Counted from the first letter of the stretch, positions 16,801 through 25,345 are shown. The stretch is 64,000 bases of DNA from Spirosoma sp. KCTC 42546 (GCF_006965485.1 NZ_CP041360.1:372001-436000); one strand, 5' to 3'. The notes: generated by a model not told the origin, from the sequence alone. Numbers and translations: made by a program.

Positions 16801-17825
16801 GCCCCAGCGACCTGTACCGCACACGCTTGGATGAATCTGAATTGGACGAAGAAATACCCGTAGCGCTGGAAGTTGAATCGTTACTCGAATTGGCTGCCCA
16901 GCAATTGCCGCAAGTTTCACTGACAGAACACTACCGTAGTCATTCACTGGATCTTATTACCTTTTCGAATGAGCATTTTTATCAAAATAGACTGTCGCTG
17001 TTGCCCCATTTCGATGAGATTAACCGACAGGAACCCGCCATCCGTTATTTAAACGTAAAAGGAACTTGGCAACAGAATACAAATCCAACAGAGGCAGAAG
17101 CCGTTTTGCAACTTGTTGATCAATTGGTGACTGAGTTGCCCGGTCGTTCAGTCGGTATCGTGACATTTAACTTTCCACAACAGCAGTTGATTCAGGATAT
17201 GCTGGAAAGCAGGTTGGAAGAATCAGTCGCAGGAGAAAATACGTTTAAACTACCGCCAGATTTATTCGTAAAAAACATTGAAAATGTGCAGGGAGATGAG
17301 CGGGATATCATTATTTTCTCCATTGGTTACGCACCCGATGAGCGTGGGCGTTTGTCGATGCAGTTTGGTAGCCTGAATGCACGTGGGGGAGAGAATCGGC
17401 TTAATGTAGCTGTTACACGCGCGCGCGAGCGTGTATATGTGGTCACCAGTCTATGGCCTGAACAATTAACTATTGCTAACACGGCCAATGATGGTCCAAA
17501 ACTGCTGAAAGCCTATCTTGAGTATGCGCTGAATGTAGCTCAGGAACGTTTTCAACCCATACCGAAAACTCAACAACTAGTGCCTTCCAGTGCTTTATTG
17601 AAAGATAAACTAGCCGATAAGCACCCGAATTGGCAACCTGAACTCCCCTTCGCCGATCTGACCGTTAAATGTGGGGAAGCCTATGAATCGCTCGTGCTAA
17701 CAGACGATGATGCGTATTTCCAGCAGACATCCAAGCAAGCACATGCGTATTTACCCATTGCACTACTGGCTCGTAAATGGCCTTTTCAACGGGTTTGGAG
17801 TCGGGAGTTTTGGCGGAGTCAGTAA
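13809..17825 (+). CDS. Superfamily 1 DNA/RNA helicase with DUF4011-like N-terminus
   Basis: A 1338-residue protein. The N-terminal block RRLTNLSSRNRSLLL (about 20-34) resembles the DUF4011 opening of large helicases. The ATPase core carries Walker A GPPGTGKS (337-344), a DNA2/NAM7-type Walker B IFDEASQ (966-972), motif III GDNQQLRPS, motif IV-V segments VSLTEHYRSHS and NVQGDERDIIIFSIGY, and motif VI LNVAVTRARERVYV. About 600 residues lie between motifs Ia and II, a long helical insertion. The function may be nucleic-acid unwinding or remodelling, perhaps in defence or repair; no nuclease is apparent. The start is uncertain (GTG 13809 or 13827), and residues around 295-305 are encoded by a heptad repeat. 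Confidence 0.85.
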   Translation: MHLSNPVKIPVQTVLKTFRRRLTNLSSRNRSLLLTSLPAGQFLDLQETDFLLNKPAFNIITDLISRKPSVALCEVLDPRQERSNEVSRKLRRIDRTARFIEEERGTEDLYVGWPFVKGKFLDETVVHGPLLFFPAQIEQQGKFWKLTRRGDELAFLNPTLALAYGQFNQVKLPDELIEKTMDEFDRDPIAFRTQLYEWLKTTPLEVNFNPDLFADKLQFFNKQTTKDLAQLERTGELKLYPEAVLGIFPQAGSFLVPDYDALIARSEVHGAEEKILVEEAKADARELFPSFLFPTPGSLLPASFLPERNIHTPLPMDASQEAAVRAVKAGQSLVVQGPPGTGKSQLIANLMADAAASGKRVLLVCQKRAALDVVQERLRQVGMAPFLALIHDFQDDRRALYAQIANQINQIEAYRQQNNSLNAVLFERDFDVESRRIDETVAELQVFKQSLFDTTESGVSAKELYLTCNPMAPVIPLDDIYPEFHLSNVDNFVRRLIDYAAYQQRLGLEHAWTERVSFASFTNADLGKVDQTIARWAQLREHTNLQTAQLVGQALSVAELADWQAHDWELTALLNLLDSPDAAELWGVINQLRNSTNHPALATDEAKFEQIARAWEESLESPGPEILLPTAELRSFRFLLENALTARSSWVSWNWWQLTNAGKTQLQAVASANSLTVSEVDLQILATKIDKRIRLEATRYEATTLLAELSLPEMPDSMRLLRRARHITERVQAIVPLHKLAEPSWQTREQFIGDVKALLSLAIAVEQERTAGQPYLTTNQLNRIWEDNPFAITLRQILRSDFDLLVEADRLQEGFSESEQTVIDRLRNQEATQWVEIFQTSLAQVWLDHLERIYPELRSVSSLKMSQWEQSLQESVLRKQTLSRDILLVKLREQTYRNLTLNRLNNVVTYRDLLHQTTKKRNVWPVRKLMESFADEVFKLVPCWLASPESVSAMFPLTEGLFDLVIFDEASQCFAENGVPAVMRGKQVVVTGDNQQLRPSDLYRTRLDESELDEEIPVALEVESLLELAAQQLPQVSLTEHYRSHSLDLITFSNEHFYQNRLSLLPHFDEINRQEPAIRYLNVKGTWQQNTNPTEAEAVLQLVDQLVTELPGRSVGIVTFNFPQQQLIQDMLESRLEESVAGENTFKLPPDLFVKNIENVQGDERDIIIFSIGYAPDERGRLSMQFGSLNARGGENRLNVAVTRARERVYVVTSLWPEQLTIANTANDGPKLLKAYLEYALNVAQERFQPIPKTQQLVPSSALLKDKLADKHPNWQPELPFADLTVKCGEAYESLVLTDDDAYFQQTSKQAHAYLPIALLARKWPFQRVWSREFWRSQ
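14692..14717. repeat. Heptad repeat inside the helicase coding sequence
   Basis: The segment reads CTCCTGG, CTCCCTG, CTCCCTG, CGTCC in 7-nt steps and encodes a Pro/Leu/Ser-rich stretch (PTPGSLLPASFLP) just before the ATPase core. It resembles the GCTC-type repeat between rplV and rpsS. No inverted partner is nearby. Confidence 0.5.
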
Positions 17826-17840
17826 CGCAGGTGATGTTAA

Positions 17841-17864
17841 GTAACGTGGGTGGAAACCCGCGCC
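17841..17864. repeat. Copy of one arm of the 1671 inverted repeat
   Basis: The stretch gtaacgtgggtggaaacccg matches the left arm at 1671 (gtaacgtgggaggaaaccag) with few changes. Here it has no second arm and lies 15 bp behind the helicase stop, just before the terminator. Confidence 0.5.
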
Positions 17865-17866
17865 AC

Positions 17867-17904
17867 AAATGCAAAAGCCTGAGTTTCCTCAGGCTTTTGC
17901 ATTT
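17867..17904. terminator. Bidirectional terminator between helicase and carA
   Basis: aaatgcaaaagcctgag at 17867-17883 pairs perfectly over 17 bp with 17888-17904 across a four-base loop (tttc). A-rich and T-rich flanks give a U-tract in both directions. The distal part overlaps the carA stop codon at 17903. Confidence 0.85.
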
Positions 17905-19006
17905 ATTCGTTCATCATGCCGATAAACTGATCAAACAGATAATGCGAATCGTGCGGTCCGGGTGACGATTCCGGGTGGTATTGTACCGAAAACGCAGGCT
18001 TATCTTTCCGACGAATCCCTTCGATAGTTTTATCGTTGAGGTTGATGTGCGTCAATTCAACGTTTGCCGTGTCCATTACTTCATCTGCCTTTACCGCAAA
18101 GCCGTGGTTTTGCGAAGTGACTTCACAATGGCCGGTAATCAGATTTTTTACCGGATGGTTCAACCCACGGTGGCCGTTATGCATTTTATAGGTTGAAATA
18201 CCACTGGCTAACGAGAGAATTTGGTGGCCTAAGCAAATACCAAATAAGGGTGTTTCGGTAGCTAATGCCTGCTTAACCGTTTCAACAGCGTAGGGCATAG
18301 CTGCCGGATCGCCGGGGCCGTTGGCGATGAAGTAGCCGTTGGGTTTCCAGGCCGCTAGTTCAGTATAAGGCGTTTTCGCAGGGAATACCTTACAGAATAC
18401 CCCCCGCTGATTAAAGTTGCTCAGGATACTTTTCTTGACTCCCAGATCCAGTACGGCTACCCGGAGTTTTGATTCAGGATCACCCTGCTCATAAGCTTCT
18501 TGTGTACAAACTTCCGACGACAGCTCAAGTCCGGCCATGTCTGGTACTTTCTGAAGTTCAGCCAATAGCACGGCTGGATCAAGAATTTCGGATGAGATGA
18601 TACAGTTCATCACACCTTTTGAGCGGATATAACGTACCAATTGCCGCGTATCTACTCCATGAATCCCAACAATACCAGCCTTTTCGAAATAATCCTGCAA
18701 TGAGCCGTCAGCCGTGTAACGAGAGTGAATGTTGGAGAAAAAATTGCAGACCATTGCCCGAATTTTGACACTACCTGACTCTTGTTCCGCGTTATTCAGC
18801 ACACCGTAATTTCCAATGTGCGACGTTGTGTTAATAATTACCTGTCCATAATAGGAGGGATCCGTATAAATTTCCTGGTAGCCGGTCATTCCGGTGTTAA
18901 AACAGATTTCACCGCCGGCGGTTCCGATCTTGCCGAGAGCCAGCCCCCGGTATACGGTTCCATCCTGTAAAACCAACAGTGCTTCAGGTTGCTGCGTATG
19001 TTTCAT
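17903..19006 (-). CDS. carA: Carbamoyl-phosphate synthase small (glutaminase) subunit
   Basis: A 367-residue class I glutamine amidotransferase. The N-terminal half has the CarA-specific domain (GGEICFNTGMTGYQEI, residues 31-46, and THIGNYG-like SHIGNYGV). The glutaminase nucleophile is Cys258 in LFGICLGHQ, and the His344-Glu346 pair lies in QYHPESSPGP. It releases ammonia from glutamine for carbamoyl phosphate used in pyrimidine and arginine synthesis. carB is not in the window, so the subunits are encoded apart. carA lies behind the terminator of the ribosomal protein operon and is separated from it by about 90 bp. Confidence 0.95.
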   Translation of the reverse strand: MKHTQQPEALLVLQDGTVYRGLALGKIGTAGGEICFNTGMTGYQEIYTDPSYYGQVIINTTSHIGNYGVLNNAEQESGSVKIRAMVCNFFSNIHSRYTADGSLQDYFEKAGIVGIHGVDTRQLVRYIRSKGVMNCIISSEILDPAVLLAELQKVPDMAGLELSSEVCTQEAYEQGDPESKLRVAVLDLGVKKSILSNFNQRGVFCKVFPAKTPYTELAAWKPNGYFIANGPGDPAAMPYAVETVKQALATETPLFGICLGHQILSLASGISTYKMHNGHRGLNHPVKNLITGHCEVTSQNHGFAVKADEVMDTANVELTHINLNDKTIEGIRRKDKPAFSVQYHPESSPGPHDSHYLFDQFIGMMNE

Positions 19007-19030
19007 CTATGCGTTTTGGCTTTAAAGACT

Positions 19031-19061
19031 AAAAAAAAGGGCTAACCGTTGCGGTTAACCC
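19031..19061 (-). terminator. Terminator of the ribosomal protein operon
   Basis: On the minus strand GGGTTAACC-GCAAC-GGTTAGCCC is followed by eight T residues (A-run 19031-19038 on the plus strand). It lies about 30 bp after the rplQ stop and before carA, closing the long operon. Confidence 0.85.
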
Positions 19062-19093
19062 ATTTCTATATGATGTGTTTGTAAGTCACTCCG

Positions 19094-19885
19094 CTATGCT
19101 TCTTCTTTACCACCTTTTAAACGATCCTGTAACTCGGTCAGTTCATCCCATTTGCCATCACGGGCCAGGGCTGCCTGTTCGTTCCAGGTTGTTGCATCGT
19201 GTACATTGAACCGAGGGCCTGCATCGACTAAAACCTGTTGTACAGTTTCGTCTTGTGCATCGGCCAACTGTGCAAAGGTAGTAATACCAGCGTTGTTGAG
19301 CAACTTAGCGATTTTTGGACCGACACCCTCAATTTTGGTTAGGTCATCACCACTGGTAGCAGCAACTGGAGTTTCTTCAACAGCGGCAGCAGGTGTTGCT
19401 TCTGTTTCAACGGCTGTTGCAGCAGGGGCTTCAGTCGTTTCAGCAGCACGTGATCCACTTCCCCGACGGCTACGACGTGTTTTGGTCGTTGCCGTTGCTT
19501 TTTCAGCAGCAGCAGCTAACAGGGTTTCGTTGAAGTCAACCAATTCAATTAGGCAGGTTTCTGCGTTATCACCCAGGCGATTGCCCAATTTGATGATACG
19601 TGTGTAACCGCCTGGACGGCTGGCGATTTTGTCAGCCACCGTGCCAAACAATTCTTTCATCGTTTCCTTGTCATTCAATGACTGGAATACGACGCGACGA
19701 TTCTGGTAGGTGTCATCTTTAGCCCGGGTCAGAATAGGCTCCACGAATTTGCGGAGTTCTTTTGCCTTCGCTACCGTCGTCTCAATGCGCTTGTGCAGGA
19801 TGAGCGACGAGGCCATGTTCTGCAACATCGCTTCGCGGTGCGAGTGCGTCCGGCTTAGGTGATTATGTTTTTTACCGTGTCTCAT
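19094..19885 (-). CDS. rplQ: 50S ribosomal protein L17 with C-terminal helix-hairpin-helix extension
   Basis: Residues 1-120 are a normal L17 ([40 protein letters not shown]), which stabilises 23S rRNA domains at the subunit surface. The protein then continues to 263 residues through an Ala/Thr/Glu-rich linker (about 121-180, with an [10 protein letters not shown] patch) into a helix-hairpin-helix-like domain: [20 protein letters not shown] at 181-200, followed by [15 protein letters not shown]. Typical L17 has 115-130 residues, so the length is doubled. The extra domain resembles nucleic-acid-binding HhH modules also fused to other Bacteroidota proteins; its job on the ribosome is unknown. 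Last gene of the operon. Confidence 0.93.
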   Translation of the reverse strand: MRHGKKHNHLSRTHSHREAMLQNMASSLILHKRIETTVAKAKELRKFVEPILTRAKDDTYQNRRVVFQSLNDKETMKELFGTVADKIASRPGGYTRIIKLGNRLGDNAETCLIELVDFNETLLAAAAEKATATTKTRRSRRGSGSRAAETTEAPAATAVETEATPAAAVEETPVAATSGDDLTKIEGVGPKIAKLLNNAGITTFAQLADAQDETVQQVLVDAGPRFNVHDATTWNEQAALARDGKWDELTELQDRLKGGKEEA

Positions 19886-19895
19886 TATTTTGTGA

Positions 19896-19981
19896 GGTTT
19901 ACGGTTTTCGGTTTACAGTTTACGGTCGGCTGACGCGAGTATCGACTGCTTTGCGCCACCGTAAACCAAATACCGTAAACC
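19896..19981. repeat. Heptad palindrome whose arms differ by one unit (GTTTACG type)
   Basis: The left arm (19896-19926, 31 nt) reads GGTTTAC, GGTTTTC, GGTTTAC, AGTTTAC, GGT. The right arm (19958-19981, 24 nt), reversed, reads GGTTTAC, GGTATTT, GGTTTAC, GGT. The length difference is exactly 7 nt. It fills the gap between rpoA and rplQ. Confidence 0.85.
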
Positions 19982-19984
19982 GGC

Positions 19985-20974
19985 TTAATCTTCGTCTAAT
20001 CTGTACTTAGCGACGTCCATACCGAACGTCAGGTTTTTCTCAGCAACTAATTGCTCAAGCTCCGTCAGAGACTTCTTACCGAAGTTGCGAAACTTCATCA
20101 TGTCCGAAATCTCTAAGCGAACGAGGTCTCCCAACGTCCGTACATCAGCCGACTTAAGACAGTTGTAGGCACGTACCGACAGATCGAGGTCAGCCAGTGA
20201 CGTTTTCAGAAGTTTCCGCATATGCAGTACTTCTTCGTCTACTACATTTTCCTCTTCTGGTTTGGCCGTTTCAAACGTCATTGTCTGGTCTGAGAACAGC
20301 ATAAAGTGCTGAATCAGGATATAAGCTGCGCCTTTCAGAGCTTCTTCAGGGTGGATAGATCCATCCGTTTCGATATCTAACAGGAGCCGCTCATAGTCCG
20401 TTTTCTGCTCAACCCGCGTGTTTTCAACGCTATATTTCACGTTTTTAATGGGCGTGTAAATAGCATCGATCGGGATATGACCAAACGGAAGTTCGTTTGC
20501 CCGTGGTTCATCAGCCGGAACATAGCCACGACCTTTTTCCACGAAAATTTCCATTTCCAAATCCCGCGTATCGTCTATATGACAGATTTCCAGTTCGGGG
20601 TTTAACACCTCGAATGATGGCGAGAATTTAGATATATCACCGGCTTTAAGAACCGATTGTTTCTTTATGTTGACGGTGATCTTGTTGTCGACCATGTCAT
20701 TGATCTTCTTGAAACGAACCATTTTCAGGTTCAGAATGATCTCTGTCACGTCTTCAACAACGCCCTCGATAGAAGAAAACTCGTGCAACACACCAGGAAA
20801 TTTTACGCTTGTGATGGCGTATCCTTCCAGCGATGACAGTAAGATGCGACGTAGCGCATTACCGATTGTTACACCGTATCCTTTTTCAAGGGGTTTGAAT
20901 TCAAACACCCCGTGAAAGTCGTCAGCTTTCTCCACTACGACTTTGTCGGGCATTTGGAACGCTAATATTGACAT
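19985..20974 (-). CDS. rpoA: RNA polymerase alpha subunit
   Basis: A 329-residue full-length alpha subunit. The N-terminal dimerisation domain (about 1-230) has [20 protein letters not shown] and [17 protein letters not shown]; the C-terminal DNA- and activator-binding domain (about 250-320) has [20 protein letters not shown] and [13 protein letters not shown]. It nucleates assembly of the beta subunits and contacts promoter DNA. It occupies the standard alpha-operon position rpsM-rpsK-rpsD-rpoA-rplQ. Heptad repeats lie on both sides, upstream towards rpsD and downstream towards rplQ. Confidence 0.97.
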   Translation of the reverse strand: MSILAFQMPDKVVVEKADDFHGVFEFKPLEKGYGVTIGNALRRILLSSLEGYAITSVKFPGVLHEFSSIEGVVEDVTEIILNLKMVRFKKINDMVDNKITVNIKKQSVLKAGDISKFSPSFEVLNPELEICHIDDTRDLEMEIFVEKGRGYVPADEPRANELPFGHIPIDAIYTPIKNVKYSVENTRVEQKTDYERLLLDIETDGSIHPEEALKGAAYILIQHFMLFSDQTMTFETAKPEEENVVDEEVLHMRKLLKTSLADLDLSVRAYNCLKSADVRTLGDLVRLEISDMMKFRNFGKKSLTELEQLVAEKNLTFGMDVAKYRLDED

Positions 20975-21019
20975 ACGTTTCGTATTTTACAGCAGTTCTC
21001 TGCCTTGGCGTGAAGACTC

Positions 21020-21118
21020 AAAAGGAGTTTTCAGTTTTCTGTTTTAAGTTCTCAGGTCAATCGACTACGTATCGGATCAATCAACTGAAAACCGAAAACT
21101 GATTAACTGTAAACTTTT
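21020..21118. repeat. Heptad-periodic repeat pair (AGTTTTC type)
   Basis: The left array reads AGTTTTC, AGTTTTC, TGTTTTA, AGTTCTC, AGGTCAA. The right array, reversed, reads AGTTTAC, AGTTAATC, AGTTTTC, GGTTTTC, AGTTGAT. They are in inverted orientation but only roughly complementary, as if the units had been reshuffled. It lies between rpsD and rpoA. Confidence 0.65.
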
Positions 21119-21163
21119 TATATAAATCCAGCAGAACCCAGGCTATGAGTTCTGCCAGTAAGC

Positions 21164-21769
21164 TTACTTCGAATACAATTCGACGATGGCCTGCTCGTTG
21201 AAGTTTTCAGGAATTTGATCACGCTCAGGGTAGCTAATAAACTTACCCGTTAGTTGCTGAGCATCCCATTCAACCCAGTTATAACGCTTTGTATTGCGCG
21301 CAGCAACACTTGCTGAAACAGCTTCCAGTGATTTCGACTTCTCACGAACACCGATCAGTTGACCTGGTTTCAGCGAGTAAGAAGGAATGTTAACCACTTC
21401 GCCATCAACAATAATGTGTTTGTGCGATACCAACTGGCGGGCAGCCCGGCGTGAAGTGGCGATACCCAGACGATAAACGGTGTTATCTAAGCGGGCTTCG
21501 CATAATTTGAGCAGGTTTTCACCCGTGATACCTTCGCGAACCTGTGCTCGGTGGAACAGCGCACGGAACTGACGTTCCAGGATACCATAGGTATATTTTA
21601 CTTTCTGTTTTTCCAGAAGTTGAAGCGCATATTCGGATTGTTTCCGTTTGCGACCGCGACCGTGCATACCCGGTCCGTAATTCTTCTTTTGGAGCGCTTT
21701 GCTCGGACCCATAACGGGTTCACCGAACTTGCGCGAAATTTTGGCTTTTGGCCCAATGTAACGTGCCAT
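21164..21769 (-). CDS. rpsD: 30S ribosomal protein S4
   Basis: 201 residues from the ATG at 21769 ([18 protein letters not shown]); an in-frame upstream extension to 21811 is not conserved in S4 and is rejected. The N-terminal S4 domain and the S4 RNA-binding fold ([36 protein letters not shown]) are complete. S4 binds 16S rRNA early in assembly of the small subunit, at the five-way junction, and in many bacteria represses its own operon. The zinc cysteines found in some S4 proteins are absent. Confidence 0.96.
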   Translation of the reverse strand: MARYIGPKAKISRKFGEPVMGPSKALQKKNYGPGMHGRGRKRKQSEYALQLLEKQKVKYTYGILERQFRALFHRAQVREGITGENLLKLCEARLDNTVYRLGIATSRRAARQLVSHKHIIVDGEVVNIPSYSLKPGQLIGVREKSKSLEAVSASVAARNTKRYNWVEWDAQQLTGKFISYPERDQIPENFNEQAIVELYSK

Positions 21770-21847
21770 TCTACAATGAATGAATAATTGTGAAACATTG
21801 GACAGACACAACCAAATGTCGCCTGTCCCTATTCATGCCATCCGTAA

Positions 21848-22243
21848 TTATACGCGACGACGTTTTGGCGGCCGACACCCATTGTGCGGCAGCGGGGTAA
21901 TATCACGAATCGTTGTTACTTCGATACCTGAGTTCTGAATGGTACGGATAGCCGACTCGCGACCTGATCCTGGACCTTTCACGAAAACTTCTGCTTTACG
22001 CATACCCAGATCGTGGGCAACGGTAGCACAGTTTTGAGCGGCAGTCTGTGCTGCATAGGGGGTATTTTTCTTTGAGCCACGGAAGCCCATTTTACCAGCC
22101 GATGCCCAGGAGATAACCTGGCCGTTCATGTTGGTAATCGAAATGATGATGTTGTTAAACGTAGCCCGGATGTGTACTTGGCCAACGGGTTCAACAACTA
22201 CCACCCGCTTTTTCGCTTTGTCTTTGCGTTTTGCTTGAGCCAT
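21848..22243 (-). CDS. rpsK: 30S ribosomal protein S11
   Basis: 131 residues with a basic N-terminal tail ([15 protein letters not shown]) and the S11 core: [38 protein letters not shown], and the C-terminal [17 protein letters not shown]. It lies on the platform of the small subunit near the E site and contacts S7 and mRNA. It is in normal order between rpsM and rpsD. Confidence 0.97.
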   Translation of the reverse strand: MAQAKRKDKAKKRVVVVEPVGQVHIRATFNNIIISITNMNGQVISWASAGKMGFRGSKKNTPYAAQTAAQNCATVAHDLGMRKAEVFVKGPGSGRESAIRTIQNSGIEVTTIRDITPLPHNGCRPPKRRRV

Positions 22244-22342
22244 TGTTTGTAGGTAATCGTCAATGTGTCACCGGTAATCATTACTTGCCATTCAACAAAG
22301 GATGACCTCAAATGCTCCGTATAACGATGAGCGACCGATTAA

Positions 22343-22720
22343 TTATTTCGTTACTTTCTTCTTGTTAGCAACAGTCTTCCGCTTCCCTTTCCGGGTACGC
22401 GAGTTGTTTTTCGTGTGCTGGCCACGAACCGGCAACCCTTTCCGGTGACGCAAGCCCCGGTAGCAGCCGATGTCCATCAATCGCTTGATGCTCAACTGAA
22501 CTTCCGAACGTAACTGACCTTCTACTTTGTACTCGTTCGAAATCGCGTTACGAACTGCACTCGCTTCTTCGTCCGACCACTCGTTGGCTTTCTTATCAAC
22601 GCTGATACCAGCGTCGGTCAGGATTTTCTTAGCCCGGCTACGACCAATGCCGTAGATGTAAGTCAGCGCGATTTCGCCACGCTTCTTGTCTGGAATATCA
22701 ACACCTGCAATACGTGCCAT
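22343..22720 (-). CDS. rpsM: 30S ribosomal protein S13
   Basis: 125 residues: [20 protein letters not shown] at the N-terminus, the helix-two-turn-helix segment [13 protein letters not shown], and the basic C-terminal tail [20 protein letters not shown]13 sits in the head of the 30S subunit and forms bridges to the 50S subunit and P-site tRNA. It follows rpmJ by two bases, so translation is probably coupled. Confidence 0.97.
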   Translation of the reverse strand: MARIAGVDIPDKKRGEIALTYIYGIGRSRAKKILTDAGISVDKKANEWSDEEASAVRNAISNEYKVEGQLRSEVQLSIKRLMDIGCYRGLRHRKGLPVRGQHTKNNSRTRKGKRKTVANKKKVTK

Positions 22721-22722
22721 GC

Positions 22723-22839
22723 TTAGCCTTGTCTTTGTTTGTAACGGGGATTCTTTTTGTTGATCACGTACAGCTTCCCTTTCCGCCGGATCACTTTGCA
22801 GTCTTCACTGCGCTTTTTGATGGACGCTTTAACTTTCAT
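22723..22839 (-). CDS. rpmJ: 50S ribosomal protein L36, zinc-free form
   Basis: A 38-residue ORF starting at the ATG 22837-22839 and reading [20 protein letters not shown], then [18 protein letters not shown]. The ends are unmistakable L36. Only Cys14 remains of the CxxC...C...H zinc ligands of classical L36, so this is the zinc-independent (C-minus) type. L36 is a small late-assembly protein close to the peptidyl-transferase region. Its place between infA and rpsM is the usual one. Confidence 0.93.
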   Translation of the reverse strand: MKVKASIKKRSEDCKVIRRKGKLYVINKKNPRYKQRQG

Positions 22840-22846
22840 AATTGAA

Positions 22847-22922
22847 AAGTTTGTAGTTCGTAGTTTGAAGTTTGTAGTTATTAGAGGGTAAACCTCAAAC
22901 TACGAACCACAAACTTCAAACG
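22847..22922. repeat. Heptad palindrome (TTTGTAG type) between rpmJ and infA
   Basis: The left arm reads TTTGTAG, TTCGTAG, TTTGAAG, TTTGTAG, TTATTAG (22850-22884). The right arm (22894-22922) is the inverse of about 23 nt of the left arm with one or two mismatches. Its end touches the infA stop codon, so the infA mRNA carries a strong hairpin at its 3' end. Confidence 0.82.
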
Positions 22923-22923
22923 A

Positions 22924-23142
22924 TTATTTATACCGGTACACAATCCTTGCCTTACTCAAATCATAAGGCGACATTTCCAATTTTACGCGATCTCCAGGCA
23001 AAATCTTGATGTAGTTCATCCGCATTTTGCCAGAGATGTGAGCAATTACCTCATGCTTGTTGGCCAATTCGACCCGAAACATTGCATTCGATAATGCCTC
23101 CAAAATCACACCGTCTTGTTCTATTGAATTCTGCTTTGCCAT
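22924..23142 (-). CDS. infA: Translation initiation factor IF-1
   Basis: 72 residues with the OB-fold signature: [40 protein letters not shown] and [22 protein letters not shown]-1 occupies the A site during initiation and works with IF-2 and IF-3. The length is exactly standard. It follows map by six bases. Confidence 0.97.
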   Translation of the reverse strand: MAKQNSIEQDGVILEALSNAMFRVELANKHEVIAHISGKMRMNYIKILPGDRVKLEMSPYDLSKARIVYRYK

Positions 23143-23148
23143 GTTGCT

Positions 23149-23988
23149 TTAAGCCGCCATCAGTTCCTGTGTATCGACCATCAGGCTAGTATTCGCGGTG
23201 ACTGCTTCGATATATTCAAAGGTGGTTAGAATCTCAGGTTTCCCTTTTCGTACGGCCACTGTGTGTTCAAAGTGAGCCGATGGCTTACGGTCAACTGTCC
23301 GAATCGTCCAACCATCACGTTCCTGTACTACACCCTTCTTACCAAAGTTGATCATTGGCTCAATCGCCAGAATCATACCTTCCCGTAACTTAGGGCCTTG
23401 ACCTCGTTTTCCGTAATTCGGCACTTCAGGGGCTTCGTGCAGGTTCTGACCAACGCCATGACCAACTAACTCCCGAACTACCGAATAACCGAACTTCTCG
23501 GTGTAAGTCTGAATAGCATAGCCTATATCACCAACTCGATTTCCTTCTACCGCTTGTCCTAATCCAAGATAAAGCGACTCTTTTGTACGAACCAGCAGCC
23601 GACGAACGGCTGGACTAACTTCGCCAACAGGATATGTGTAGGCGCTATCGCTATGATAGCCATTCAATTTTACACCGCAGTCAATCGAGATAATATCACC
23701 ATCGCGGAGTTCGTAGCGGCTTGGAAATCCATGAACCACTACATCATTGACAGAGATACAGAGTGAAGCTGGAAACTTGTTATAACCTAAGAATGATGGA
23801 ATGCCACCATTATCCTTTATAAACGTTTCTGCAACGGTGTCCAGTTCCTTTGTGGTAACACCAGGCCGGATAAGCTTTGCCACTTCGGCATGGGCTTTTC
23901 CGAGAACCTGAGCACTGATTTTTATCAAAGCAATTTCGTCATCGCTTCTATAAAAAATCATTTTATCCTTTTTGTCAGAACCAGCCAT
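23149..23988 (-). CDS. map: Methionine aminopeptidase, type I
   Basis: 279 residues of the pita-bread fold. The metal ligands are the Asp residues in IDCGVKLNGYHSDSA, His in VGHGVGQNLHEAPEVPNY, Glu in ILAIEPMIN and the final Glu in AHFEHTVAV; all are present. It removes the initiator methionine from nascent proteins. There is a short N-terminal extension (MAGSDKKDKM). Map is commonly placed between secY and infA; adk, which is at this place in many bacteria, is absent. Confidence 0.95.
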   Translation of the reverse strand: MAGSDKKDKMIFYRSDDEIALIKISAQVLGKAHAEVAKLIRPGVTTKELDTVAETFIKDNGGIPSFLGYNKFPASLCISVNDVVVHGFPSRYELRDGDIISIDCGVKLNGYHSDSAYTYPVGEVSPAVRRLLVRTKESLYLGLGQAVEGNRVGDIGYAIQTYTEKFGYSVVRELVGHGVGQNLHEAPEVPNYGKRGQGPKLREGMILAIEPMINFGKKGVVQERDGWTIRTVDRKPSAHFEHTVAVRKGKPEILTTFEYIEAVTANTSLMVDTQELMAA

Positions 23989-23993
23989 TTCAA

Positions 23994-25313
23994 TTAAGCA
24001 GCTACAGTCTCGCTGTTCGTCCGTCCCTGTACCCGGCCTGATTTCATCAGACCTTCGTACCGACGCATGAGCAGATAACTTTCTACTTGCTGAAGCGTAT
24101 CCAATACCACACCAACCATGATTAGCAGCGATGTACCACCAAAGAATTGCGCGAATCCACTCGTCATTCCTAATAGATTAGCAATAGCTGGTAAAATAGC
24201 GACAATTGCCAGCATTATAGCACCAGGCAATGTAATACGGTCAAGCACTGTACCAATGTATTCAGATGTCTGAAGACCTGGTTTTACACCTGGAATAAAG
24301 CCACCACTACGTTTCATGTCATCGGCAATCTGTACCGGGTTAACGGAAATAGCGGTGTAGAAGAACGTAAAGATGATAATCAGTAATGCAAAGAGAACAT
24401 TATACTGCCAGGTTGTATAACTCTGGAACGCATTCTGCACACCTGCTGCAAAATCACTTTTCTCAGCGAATAGCCCTGCTACGTACGTTGGAATGAACAT
24501 TAACGCCTGAGCGAAAATGATAGGCATTACGCCTGCTGCATTCAACTTTAGGGGCAGGTACTGTCTTTGCCCACCTACAACTTTATTGCCGATAACCTGT
24601 TTAGCATATTGAATCGGAATCCGACGAACGGCCTGAGTCAGTACAACAGCACCCATGACAACAAAATACAAGGCAACTATTTCCAGAACGAAAATCAGAA
24701 TGCCACCCGATCCACGAGATTGTTGTTCACCGATAATGGCACCTGGAAGCCGGGATACAATCCCAATCATGATAATCATGGAAATCCCGTTGCCAATCCC
24801 TTTATCCGTAATCCGTTCGCCCAGCCACATACAGAAAATCGTACCAGCTGTAAGAACGAATAACGATGAAATCGTGAATAGTCCTCGGTCAATCAGTAAT
24901 GCTTCCTGAGGAATCGTAGTCCGAACGTAAGTAATAGCCTGAACAGCCGTTACACCAATCGTTAATACGCGTGTAATTTGGTTCAATCGCTTACGACCTG
25001 ATTCCCCTTCCTTCTGCATTTTCTGGAAGTAGGGAAGAGCCAGCGTAAGCAATTGAATAGCAATCGATGCCGAGATGTACGGCATGATGCCCAATGCAAA
25101 AATCGAAGCCTTACTGAACGCACCACCTAAAAAGGTGTCCAATAAACCGAGCAATCCCTGAGGATTAAGGTTCAGTTTTTGCGGGTCAACGCCTGGTAGC
25201 ACAATAGCTGAACCGAGACGAAACGCCGTAATGAACAACAGCGTGTTGAGGATTCGACTCCGCAACTCGTCAATTGCAAAAATATTCTTAAACGTGGTGA
25301 TGAGTCGGTTCAT
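23994..25313 (-). CDS. secY: Preprotein translocase subunit SecY
   Basis: 439 residues with ten predicted transmembrane helices; it forms the protein-conducting channel with SecE and SecG. Landmarks include ILNTLLFITAFRLGSAIVLP, the TM2 region LGGAFSKASIFALGIMPYIS, ERITDKGIGNGISMIIMIGI and the C-terminal LMRRYEGLMKSGRVQGR. It ends the spc cluster behind rplO, and the map start follows the secY stop after a few bases. Confidence 0.97.
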   Translation of the reverse strand: MNRLITTFKNIFAIDELRSRILNTLLFITAFRLGSAIVLPGVDPQKLNLNPQGLLGLLDTFLGGAFSKASIFALGIMPYISASIAIQLLTLALPYFQKMQKEGESGRKRLNQITRVLTIGVTAVQAITYVRTTIPQEALLIDRGLFTISSLFVLTAGTIFCMWLGERITDKGIGNGISMIIMIGIVSRLPGAIIGEQQSRGSGGILIFVLEIVALYFVVMGAVVLTQAVRRIPIQYAKQVIGNKVVGGQRQYLPLKLNAAGVMPIIFAQALMFIPTYVAGLFAEKSDFAAGVQNAFQSYTTWQYNVLFALLIIIFTFFYTAISVNPVQIADDMKRSGGFIPGVKPGLQTSEYIGTVLDRITLPGAIMLAIVAILPAIANLLGMTSGFAQFFGGTSLLIMVGVVLDTLQQVESYLLMRRYEGLMKSGRVQGRTNSETVAA

Positions 25314-25345
25314 AAAAGTAGTTCGGTCGTTGCCGTGCTCACAAC

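Noticed and set aside
19152..19607. A 151-codon plus-strand frame within rplQ
   Set aside because: It is the antisense shadow of the Ala-rich linker of L17; composition explains the absence of stops.
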